64,000 bases of DNA. Source: Trinickia diaoshuihuensis. Lineage in GTDB: Bacteria > Pseudomonadota > Gammaproteobacteria > Burkholderiales > Burkholderiaceae. Positions 44,842-52,761 of the stretch are shown piece by piece; the first letter of the stretch is position 1, and each line of letters begins with the position of its first letter. A program made the translations under genes and the position numbers. Location of the stretch: assembly GCF_003390925.1 (NCBI RefSeq), contig NZ_QUBS01000048.1:62001-126000 (forward strand), in the 5' to 3' direction. The notes beneath the pieces are model-generated. The model was given only the letters and a program-made list of their open reading frames with translations, searched no databases and was not told the origin of the DNA.

Positions 44842-46278
44842 ATGACATACCCGAAACTGAAACTGCTCATCGACGGCCAGTGGATCGAGCAGACTGACGA
44901 AGGCTCTGTGGCAGTCCTCAATCCGGCCGATGGGGAATTGCTCGGCCGTCTTCCCGTCGCCGGCCCCAACGAACTCGAAAGCGCTGCTACGGCTGCGCGG
45001 CGCAGTTTCAGCCGATGGTCGCGCATGTTGCCCATCGAAAGGTTTCGAATCATCACCGCCGCGACTGCACTCATGCGTCAACGCGTGCAAGAAATCGCGA
45101 CCATCCTGACCCTCGAGCAAGGCAAGCCGCTCGCCGAATCTGTTCGCGAAGTCACGCTTTCTGCCGACATCATCGATTTCCTGGCCGAGGAAGCCAAACG
45201 CCTGCCGATTCGCGGCGTGCCTGCTCGGTTGTCCAATGTGACAAGTCAGACGGTCATGCGTGTTCCCGTCGGTCCTGTGGCGGCATTTACGCCCTGGAAC
45301 TTCCCCGCGAACCTGCCTTCGCGGAAACTGGGCGGCGCGCTCGCCGCGGGATGCAGTGTCGTCATCAAGCCTGCCGAGGAAACGCCTGCCACGTGTATGG
45401 CGATTGTCCAATGCTTCGTCGATGCCGGCATTCCGGAAGGGGTCGTGAACCTCGTTGCGGGCGATCCTGCGTTCATTTCATCGACGCTGATCGCTCACCC
45501 TGGGATCGCAAAAATCTCGTTCACGGGCTCCGTCCGCGTGGGCAAGCTGCTCGGTGAGCAAGCGGCACGGCATATCAAACGATATACCGCCGAACTCGGC
45601 GGCCACGCGCCGGTGATCGTGTGCGAAGACTACGATGGCGCCAAAGCCGCCAAGCTGGCGGTCCCCGCAAAGTTTCGAAATGCGGGCCAGGTTTGCGCTT
45701 CGCCGATTCGCTTTATCGTGCATCGCGCTCAATACGAAGCGTTCCGTGCAGCGTTTGTGCAAGGCGCCTCCTCGCTCAAGATTGGGGCGGGTTTGGACGA
45801 GGGTGTGCAATTCGGCCCGCTGATCGAGGGTCGCCGGGTGCTCGAAATGCAGTCGTTCGTCGACGATGCCGCGCAGCATGGCGCAACAATCGCCTGCGGC
45901 GGAAAGCAGCTGACGCGGCCGGGATATTTCTTCGAGCCGACCGTCATTGAACATGCATCGTTGGATTCGCGCGTTCAAAACGAGGAGCCGTTCGGCCCAA
46001 TCGCCGTGCTTGATGTTTTTGACGATCTCGATGAGGCGATCGCACGCGCGAACCGTCTTCCTGTCGGGCTCGCCGCCTACGGATTCACGAATCGCCTCGA
46101 CCTGGCGCATCGTCTGACGCTAGAGCTGGAAGCCGGCATGGTCGGCATCAATCATTTTGGTGTTTCCCAACCTGAAACGCCATTCGGGGGCGTGAAAGAA
46201 AGTGGGCTCGGCCACGAAAGCGGCCTTGAGGGGTTGCTCGGATACACGGACCTCAAACTCGTTTCGGTGGCTCAATGA
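44842..46278 (+). CDS. NAD(P)-dependent aldehyde dehydrogenase, succinate-semialdehyde type
   Basis: A 478-residue ALDH. The catalytic cysteine lies in NAGQVCASPIRF, the general base Glu in TAELGGHAPVIV, and the cofactor loop in SFTGSVRVGK. The sequence is closest in appearance to succinate-semialdehyde/glutarate-semialdehyde dehydrogenases (AAGCSVVIKPAEETP). In this cluster it would oxidise the aldehyde left by the aminotransferase. It lies 79 bp after the PAS gene and overlaps the HAD gene by 4 bp. Confidence 0.88.
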   Translation: MTYPKLKLLIDGQWIEQTDEGSVAVLNPADGELLGRLPVAGPNELESAATAARRSFSRWSRMLPIERFRIITAATALMRQRVQEIATILTLEQGKPLAESVREVTLSADIIDFLAEEAKRLPIRGVPARLSNVTSQTVMRVPVGPVAAFTPWNFPANLPSRKLGGALAAGCSVVIKPAEETPATCMAIVQCFVDAGIPEGVVNLVAGDPAFISSTLIAHPGIAKISFTGSVRVGKLLGEQAARHIKRYTAELGGHAPVIVCEDYDGAKAAKLAVPAKFRNAGQVCASPIRFIVHRAQYEAFRAAFVQGASSLKIGAGLDEGVQFGPLIEGRRVLEMQSFVDDAAQHGATIACGGKQLTRPGYFFEPTVIEHASLDSRVQNEEPFGPIAVLDVFDDLDEAIARANRLPVGLAAYGFTNRLDLAHRLTLELEAGMVGINHFGVSQPETPFGGVKESGLGHESGLEGLLGYTDLKLVSVAQ

Positions 46279-47006
46279 ACGCCTTTTCTCTCCCCAAGAA
46301 CCGCGGCGGACTAGCGCAGGCGCGTGCGGCCATTCCCCAACGTCCGCCCAAAGCATTACTCCTGGATTTCGGCAGCGTCATCAGCGTTTCCGTGTTTGAG
46401 CGGCACCGCGAGACGGAGTCGGCGCTGGGACTGCCACCTGAAACGTTGACCTGGCTCGGCCCGATCGATCCGTCGACAGACATGCTATGGCAGAGCATGC
46501 AGCGCGACGAAATTAGCGAGCGCGATTACTGGGCAATCCGCGCGCGCGAGGTGGGCGCGGCGATCGGCGAACGGGATTGGTCCGTGCGCGCCATGCTGAC
46601 GCGCACGCGCCAGACCGACCCCAATGCGGTCGTTCGGCCCGGCATGGTGAAGCTGATCCGTCGGGCTAGAGCCAACGGGATCCTCGTCGGAATTCTTTCG
46701 AACGAACTTGAACTTTTCTACGGACCGGAGTTCCTTGCGCAAATGTCGGTGCTCAAGGACATGGCCGTCATCGTCGATGCGACGCACACCGGGATTCTGA
46801 AACCCGATCGACGCGCCTATCAGCTCGCGGTGGACGAACTGAAGACGCGCCCCGACGAGATCCTGTTCGTCGATGACCAAATGCGAAATGTCGTCGGTGC
46901 TGCAAAGGCAGGCCTGCAAGTGCAGTACTTCGACCTGCGCGACATCAATGGGAATATCGCCGCAATCGCGACGCGGCTCAACCTACCGGTAGAGGAATTG
47001 GCATGA
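46275..47006 (+). CDS. HAD family hydrolase
   Basis: A 243-residue haloacid dehalogenase superfamily member. The nucleophile motif is LLLDFGSV, so the usual second Asp (DxD) is replaced by Gly as in YihX-like and dehalogenase-like members. Motif II is VGILSNE, motif III the Lys in GILKPDRRAY, and motif IV LFVDDQ. The cap is the helical type. Substrate unknown; a phosphatase or dehalogenase role is possible. It is translationally coupled to both the ALDH before it and the aminotransferase after it. Confidence 0.82.
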   Translation: MNAFSLPKNRGGLAQARAAIPQRPPKALLLDFGSVISVSVFERHRETESALGLPPETLTWLGPIDPSTDMLWQSMQRDEISERDYWAIRAREVGAAIGERDWSVRAMLTRTRQTDPNAVVRPGMVKLIRRARANGILVGILSNELELFYGPEFLAQMSVLKDMAVIVDATHTGILKPDRRAYQLAVDELKTRPDEILFVDDQMRNVVGAAKAGLQVQYFDLRDINGNIAAIATRLNLPVEELA

Positions 47007-48367
47007 ACAAGATGACGCTCGACGAGCTGAAGGCGGCTAACGCACAGTACCTATGGCATCCGATGGCTCACCCGCAGGCGATGATGGATACGCCCCCCGA
47101 CATCATCACGCGCGGCGAAGGAAGCTGGATATGGGATGCGGACGGCAACAAACTGCTCGATGGCGTCGGCGGGCTCTGGAGTGTAAATCTCGGATTCGGG
47201 CGGACGGAAATTCGCGACGCCATCGTGGCGCAGCTCGATGAACTGGCTTATTACAACACCTTCAGAGGTACGACACACCCGCGTGCAATCGAGCTTTCCG
47301 CACGCATCGTACGCATGATGGAGGCGGACGGCGTAGCTTCCGTGTTCTTCAGTAGTGGTGGCTCGGACGCGGTCGAAGGCGCGCTGAAGTTGGCCCGCCA
47401 GTATTGGAAGGTCAACGGGCAAGCAGACCGCACGAAGTTCATCTCGCTGAAGCAGGGCTACCACGGTGTGCATTTCGGCGGAATGAGCGTCAATGGGAAT
47501 ACCAACTTCCGCCGCCCCTACGAGCCGCTTCTGCCAGGTTGCTTCCATATCGACACGCCCTGGGTCTATCGCAATCCCTACACGGACGACCCGATCAAGC
47601 TGGGCGAAATCTGCGCGCAATTGCTCGAACGCGAGATCTTGTTCCAGGGCACTGACACGGTTGCGGCGTTCATCGCCGAGCCCGTTCAAGGCGCGGGCGG
47701 CGTGATCGTGCCTCCTCCGAATTATTGGCCTCTCGTGCGCGAGATCTGCGACAAATATGGCGTGCTGTTGATCGCCGATGAAGTCGTGACCGGTTTCGGG
47801 CGCGCCGGTCAGTTGTTCGGCACCCGGCTTTGGAATGTGAAGGCCGACATCTGGTGCCTGGCGAAAGGGATTTCCTCCGGTTACGTCCCCCTCGGCGCCA
47901 CAGCGATATCGAAGAAAGTGTCGGACGTGTTCCGGTCGGGCGATGCGTCGGGCGCTGCGATTTCGCACGGCTATACGTATAGCGGACACCCCGTGGCCGC
48001 GGCGGCGGCGCTCGCCGCCTTGGATCTTATCGAGCGCGAGGGCGTCGTTGCCAACGCAGCGCAGCAAGGCCAGTACTTGATGGAACGGCTCACGGACCTG
48101 GGCCGGAAGTCACGTCTGATAGGCGATGTCAGAGGTATCGGGCTGATGGCCGGGATGGAACTGGTGGCCGACAAGGCGACCAAGGCGCCGTTCGGCCGAG
48201 GCGCCAAGGAAGTCACGATGGTGGCGCGCGAAGCGTATGCGCGAGGCGCGATGGTGCGTACGTCGGGACCGAACATCATCCTATCGCCCGCGCTCACGAT
48301 TAGCCGCAGCGAAGTCGATTTTCTGTGCGATGCCCTCGAAGGCGCATTCATGGCGGTCGAGCGGTAA
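47003..48367 (+). CDS. Class III (omega) aminotransferase
   Basis: A 454-residue PLP enzyme. The PLP lysine lies in LAKGISSGYVPLGA, the cofactor Asp in LIADEVVTGFGR, and the phosphate-binding region in FFSSGGSDAVEGALK. This resembles beta-alanine/omega-amino acid:pyruvate transaminases. It would remove a terminal amino group to give an aldehyde for the neighbouring ALDH. The start overlaps the HAD stop by 4 bp. Confidence 0.88.
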   Translation: MNKMTLDELKAANAQYLWHPMAHPQAMMDTPPDIITRGEGSWIWDADGNKLLDGVGGLWSVNLGFGRTEIRDAIVAQLDELAYYNTFRGTTHPRAIELSARIVRMMEADGVASVFFSSGGSDAVEGALKLARQYWKVNGQADRTKFISLKQGYHGVHFGGMSVNGNTNFRRPYEPLLPGCFHIDTPWVYRNPYTDDPIKLGEICAQLLEREILFQGTDTVAAFIAEPVQGAGGVIVPPPNYWPLVREICDKYGVLLIADEVVTGFGRAGQLFGTRLWNVKADIWCLAKGISSGYVPLGATAISKKVSDVFRSGDASGAAISHGYTYSGHPVAAAAALAALDLIEREGVVANAAQQGQYLMERLTDLGRKSRLIGDVRGIGLMAGMELVADKATKAPFGRGAKEVTMVAREAYARGAMVRTSGPNIILSPALTISRSEVDFLCDALEGAFMAVER

Positions 48368-48461
48368 GCCAAGCGGAACTAGCCAAATCGACGGGACGAC
48401 GATGTGCAAATGCGCTTTGTTACGCGACCGGGCAGCGTCGTCATGTACGGAGAAGCGATTC

Positions 48462-49862
48462 ATGAATCGACTCAGTGAGTCCGGGGTTCGCGATGCCTTG
48501 GAACGTGAGCAGGACGCGTTTGCGGATCTGCACCCAATCTCTAAGCAATTATTCGAAGAGGGCCAGCGCCACTATCTGTATGGTGCGCCATCGCATTGGT
48601 TCCGTCGCTGGGCCGGCAAGTTTCCGGTGTTTGCGAAAGACGCTTCCGGCACGCAGCTTCAATGCGTGGATGGCCAACGGTATGTCGACTTCTGTTTGGG
48701 TGACACGGGCGCCATGTGCGGACATGCGCCGGCGGCCGTTACACGAGCCGTCTCCGAGCAAATGGAGCGCGGTGCGACGCTGATGTTGCCCACGGAGCAC
48801 GCGTCGTGGGTCGGCGAGGAGCTGACCCGGCGATTCGGTCTTCCGTACTGGGGTTTTACGACGTCAGCCAGCGACGCAAATCGCGCGGCCATCCGCATCG
48901 CTCGCATGATTACGGGGCGTGAGAAGGTCCTCGTGTTTAGCGGTTGCTACCATGGCTCGGTCGAAGAGGCCCACGTCACGCTCGATTCGTCGGGGCAGAT
49001 GGTGATGCGCAATGGCATCCATCCCAACGCGGTGGACCACGAGCGCGTTTCTGCCGTGGTGGAATTCAACGATATCGCGGCGCTCGAAGAGAAGCTCGCA
49101 TCGCGGGACGTCGCCTGCGTATTGACCGAGCCGTTCATGACCAACTACGGAATGGTCGCGCCTGAGCCGGGGTTTCATCAAGCACTGCGCGAGGCGACCC
49201 GCCGACACGGCACGTTGCTCTTGATCGACGAAACGCATACGTTCTCGACGGGACCGGGCGGGTACACGGCCCTTCGCGGACTCGACCCTGACATGCTTGT
49301 TTTGGGCAAGGCGGTGGGGGGAGGAATCCCGGTTGGCTTGTATGGCGTGAGCGACGATGTGGCTCGCCGAATGTGGGAGAAGGTCCCCAAGGTCGATCCG
49401 ACCAAGGTGCGCCAAAGCGCGCATCTGGGTTTCGGCGGCACGCTGGCGGGCAGTGCGCTTCAAGTGGCGTCCGTTCGCGCCGTGCTGGCCGAAGTGCTGA
49501 CGCCTGCCGCGTTCGATCGCATGGTTCGACTCGCGGAGGATCTCGCCGAGCGTTTGAGAGGCATCGTTAGCCAGTTCGATCTTCCGTGGTACGTGGAGCA
49601 GTTGGGGGCGCGCGTCGAAATCATGTTCGCGCCGGCTGCGCCGAGGAATGCCGCGGAGGTGTCCGCGGGGCGTGACGGCGATCTGGAGGCCCTGCTGCAC
49701 GTCTATTTTCTGAATCGCGGCGTACTCATTACGCCATTCCACTGCATGCTCCTGATGTGCCCGGCTTCCACCGCGGCGGACACCGACAGGTATATCGAAG
49801 TCTTCGAGCAATTCTGCGAGTTCCTCGCGGCAAATTGCCTCGAGCACGGGGGGCTCGCATGA
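48462..49862 (+). CDS. Class III aminotransferase, second and divergent type
   Basis: A 466-residue PLP enzyme of the glutamate-1-semialdehyde aminomutase-like branch. It has the PLP lysine in LVLGKAVGGGIPVGLYG, LLIDETHTFSTGPGG for the cofactor Asp, and GDTGAMCGHAPAAV near the N-terminus. It is clearly not a duplicate of the preceding aminotransferase. Start MNRLSESGVRDALE at 48462 with CGGAGAA upstream; an earlier in-frame extension overlaps the previous gene. It may act on a beta-amino acid or rearrange an amino group. It overlaps the next SDR by 4 bp. Confidence 0.85.
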   Translation: MNRLSESGVRDALEREQDAFADLHPISKQLFEEGQRHYLYGAPSHWFRRWAGKFPVFAKDASGTQLQCVDGQRYVDFCLGDTGAMCGHAPAAVTRAVSEQMERGATLMLPTEHASWVGEELTRRFGLPYWGFTTSASDANRAAIRIARMITGREKVLVFSGCYHGSVEEAHVTLDSSGQMVMRNGIHPNAVDHERVSAVVEFNDIAALEEKLASRDVACVLTEPFMTNYGMVAPEPGFHQALREATRRHGTLLLIDETHTFSTGPGGYTALRGLDPDMLVLGKAVGGGIPVGLYGVSDDVARRMWEKVPKVDPTKVRQSAHLGFGGTLAGSALQVASVRAVLAEVLTPAAFDRMVRLAEDLAERLRGIVSQFDLPWYVEQLGARVEIMFAPAAPRNAAEVSAGRDGDLEALLHVYFLNRGVLITPFHCMLLMCPASTAADTDRYIEVFEQFCEFLAANCLEHGGLA

Positions 49863-50683
49863 GTCACTTCCAATTTGGCGGTCGGGTCGCGCTGATAACC
49901 GGCGCGCGCCCCGGTATCGGCGGGGCCATCGCGCTTGCGCTCGGGCGCGCGGGCGCGCAGCTCGTGCTGGCCAATCGAACGCTGTCCAGCGCGCAGGAGG
50001 TTGCGAGCCAACTCGAGGCCGAAGGTATCCGCGCTCACGTCGTTCCCTTTGGGGTCGAGCGCGCCGAGATATCGGCGATGGTCGATCAAGCGCTGTGCGC
50101 TACCGACGGCCGCCTGGATGTGGTTTGCCATAACGCGGGCGGGTGTCGGTGGCTTGGCTTGGAAGCGCTTGACGAGCAAGTCGTCGAGGATACCTTTGCG
50201 CTCAATCTCAAAAGCGGATTCTGGCTTCTGCAAGCGGCCTTGCCCGCGCTTCGGCACAGCGCGGCCGGCCGGTTCGTTATCACCTCGTCAATCACGGGTC
50301 CGCGTGTCGCGATGGCGGGCGCCACCCATTACGCCGCGGCCAAGGCCGGTGTGAACGGGTTCATCAAGGCTGCTGCATTGGAGTTGGCCAGCAGTGGCAT
50401 CACGGTCAATGGAGTGGAACCTGGAATGGTGACAAAGGATCGGGGTCGTTTGAGTCAGGCCGAGACGTTGAGACGGCTTACCCGTTACATACCGTTGGGG
50501 CGCCCCGGACGGCCGGACGATGTAGCGTCCGCGGTGCTGTTCCTCGCCAGTCGGGAAGCGAGTTGGATCACGGGACAAACGATCGTCGTGGATGGCGGGA
50601 CGACGTTGCCCGAATCAGGGTACGCGATGGAAGAACTCTGGGCCGCGGAGCGCGCCGGCGTCGCTAACGGGAGCCAAACGTGA
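49859..50683 (+). CDS. SDR family oxidoreductase
   Basis: A 274-residue short-chain dehydrogenase with cofactor motif TGARPGIG (about 14-21), CHNAGG, Ser in ITSSITGP and the YAAAK active site. The C-terminus has the SDR ending SWITGQTIVVDGGTTLP. It probably oxidises or reduces a hydroxy/keto group of the cluster's substrate. It is coupled by 4-bp overlaps to the genes on both sides. Confidence 0.87.
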   Translation: MSHFQFGGRVALITGARPGIGGAIALALGRAGAQLVLANRTLSSAQEVASQLEAEGIRAHVVPFGVERAEISAMVDQALCATDGRLDVVCHNAGGCRWLGLEALDEQVVEDTFALNLKSGFWLLQAALPALRHSAAGRFVITSSITGPRVAMAGATHYAAAKAGVNGFIKAAALELASSGITVNGVEPGMVTKDRGRLSQAETLRRLTRYIPLGRPGRPDDVASAVLFLASREASWITGQTIVVDGGTTLPESGYAMEELWAAERAGVANGSQT

Positions 50684-51930
50684 AGTCGGGATTGAAGATT
50701 TTAATTGTTGGCACCGCCGATACCAAGTCGGACGAACTGCTGTTCATGAAGGAGTGCATCGAGCGGGAGGGCGCCTCAGGCGTCATCATGGATGTCGGGG
50801 TGCTCGGAACGCCTGTCTTCGATCCGGAGATTTCCAACGTGAAGGTCGCGGCCGCAGCCGGCATCACGTTGAAGGAGATTGCCGCGCTGGGCGACGAAAA
50901 CGCCGCCATGACCAAAATGGCGGAAGGTGCGGTCAAGCTCACGCTGGATCTCTATGCCAAGGGGCAGGTGCATGGCGTGCTCGCGCTGGGCGGCACGATG
51001 GGAACCGACCTAGCGCTCGACGTCACCGCCGCATTGCCGCTCGGTATGCCGAAATTCATCGTGACGACGGTGGCGTATTCCCACCTGATCCCACCCGACC
51101 GGCTCGCTGCCGACGTCATGATGATTTTATGGGCCGGTGGCCTGTACGGGTTGAATTCGATCTGCAGGGCCACGTTGAGCCAGGCGGCCGGCGCCGTCCT
51201 CGGGGCTTGCAGCACCGTAACCTTATCCAAGGCCGCCCGGCCACGTGTGGCTATCGGCGGGCTGGGCAAGTCTTGCCTGAGCTACATGGTCGAACTTACG
51301 CCTCAATTGGAAAAGCGAGGCTACGAGCCGGTCGTGTTCCACTGCACGGGCATGGGCGGACGGGCGATGGAGTCGTTGATCGAGCAGGGCACGTTTGTGG
51401 CGGTCTTCGATCTTGCGCTATGCGAGTTGAGCAACATTCTGCGGGGGTCCGTTGTCAACGCGGGTGCTTCACGACTCGAGACCGCGGGTCGCCTTGGCGT
51501 TCCCCAGATCATCGCGCCGGGCGCGAGCGATATGGTGGATGTCCAGACATGGGCGCCGTTGCCTGAGAGGTATAGAGGCCGCCCTTACCACGCCCACAAC
51601 CGCCTGATTGCGTCGGTCACGACGACGAGCGAAGAGCGACGCGAGCTCGCGCGCTTCGTCGCGAGCAAGGTCAATGCGGCCAAGGGGCCGACCGCATTCT
51701 TGCTTCCGCTGCAAGGCATTCACGCTTGGGATGCGCCGGGCCAGCCCTTGCACGATCCGCAAGGGCATCAGGTCTTCATCGATGAATACAAGCAACTGAT
51801 CGAGCCGCCGGTCGATTTGCGCGTTCTCGACATGCATATCAACGATCGCGCCTTTACAGACGAGGCACTCGGCATCTTCGATAACTGGGTCGAAGCCGGA
51901 CTGATTCCGCCGGGCGTGACAGAACAATAG
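50680..51930 (+). CDS. Tm-1-like ATP-binding domain protein (UPF0261)
   Basis: A 416-residue protein of the UPF0261/Tm-1-like family. The N-terminal domain starts LKILIVGTADTKSDELLFMK, and the middle carries LALGGTMGTDLALDV and FHCTGMGGRAMESLI, all family hallmarks. The plant homologue Tm-1 is a virus resistance factor; bacterial members are of unknown function and often lie in catabolic clusters with a TIM-barrel partner gene, absent here. GTG start overlaps the SDR stop. Next gene is 11 bp away. Confidence 0.85.
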   Translation: MKSGLKILIVGTADTKSDELLFMKECIEREGASGVIMDVGVLGTPVFDPEISNVKVAAAAGITLKEIAALGDENAAMTKMAEGAVKLTLDLYAKGQVHGVLALGGTMGTDLALDVTAALPLGMPKFIVTTVAYSHLIPPDRLAADVMMILWAGGLYGLNSICRATLSQAAGAVLGACSTVTLSKAARPRVAIGGLGKSCLSYMVELTPQLEKRGYEPVVFHCTGMGGRAMESLIEQGTFVAVFDLALCELSNILRGSVVNAGASRLETAGRLGVPQIIAPGASDMVDVQTWAPLPERYRGRPYHAHNRLIASVTTTSEERRELARFVASKVNAAKGPTAFLLPLQGIHAWDAPGQPLHDPQGHQVFIDEYKQLIEPPVDLRVLDMHINDRAFTDEALGIFDNWVEAGLIPPGVTEQ

Positions 51931-51941
51931 GAGCCGTCATC

Positions 51942-52724
51942 ATGTCGCGTTTTCATGGCAGAACAGCATTCGTCACCGGTGCGGGCTCAGGCATCGGGCG
52001 CGAGATTGCGCTGCAGTTGTCGACGGAAGGCGCCAACGTTGTTGCTGCGGACATCGGGTTCGATCCGAAAGCTTCGCCGAGCGGGCGAGCGAATTTCGCC
52101 GAAGTTCGCGTTGACGTTCGCAGGGAGGAAGACGTCAGCCGCGCCATCGAGGGGGCGATCGCGCGCTCCGGCCAAATCGACATTCTGGTCAATGCCGCGG
52201 GCGTGATGATCGCGGATGACGTTGCCGACATCCGTGACGACACCTGGAACACGATTATCGAAGTCAACCTCACCGGCGCCATGCGTGTGTGTCGCGCTGT
52301 GCTGCCCCACATGCGTCGCCGCGCACGAGGGTCGATCGTCAACGTTTCGTCGGTAGCCGCTTTCAACGCGTCGGCAGGCATGGCTTCGTACGCGGCGAGC
52401 AAGTCCGGACTGGTCGCGCTAACAAGGGCGCTTGCGAACCGTTATGGCGCGGATGGGGTTCGCGCCAACTGCGTTTGTCCTGGCTGGGTGCGCACGCGCA
52501 TGAGCGAGGCCGAAATGGCCGACCTTGCGCAGGCGAACGGAACGAGTGTCGAACAAGAGTTCTCACATGTGGCGCAGCGCATCGCGCTGGGGCGCGTGGC
52601 CGAGCCGGCTGAAATAGCCAAGTGCGCGGCCTTCCTCGCCTCCGACGACGCCTCCTTCGTTACCGGCGCCGTTCTGGTGGCCGACGGTGGGGCGCGTACG
52701 GCCGCTACCTCTCGCTCGCACTAG
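51942..52724 (+). CDS. SDR family oxidoreductase, second
   Basis: A 260-residue short-chain dehydrogenase with TGAGSGIG (about 11-18), NAAG, Ser in VNVSSVAAFN and YAASK. The ending SFVTGAVLVADGGARTA is standard. It differs from the SDR at 49859 and so probably catalyses another step. AGGAGCCG precedes the ATG. It sits between the Tm-1-like gene and the FAD/GcvT gene in the same run. Confidence 0.88.
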   Translation: MSRFHGRTAFVTGAGSGIGREIALQLSTEGANVVAADIGFDPKASPSGRANFAEVRVDVRREEDVSRAIEGAIARSGQIDILVNAAGVMIADDVADIRDDTWNTIIEVNLTGAMRVCRAVLPHMRRRARGSIVNVSSVAAFNASAGMASYAASKSGLVALTRALANRYGADGVRANCVCPGWVRTRMSEAEMADLAQANGTSVEQEFSHVAQRIALGRVAEPAEIAKCAAFLASDDASFVTGAVLVADGGARTAATSRSH

Positions 52725-52761
52725 GTTCTCGGATTATCACCATACAGAAGGTGTCGACACC

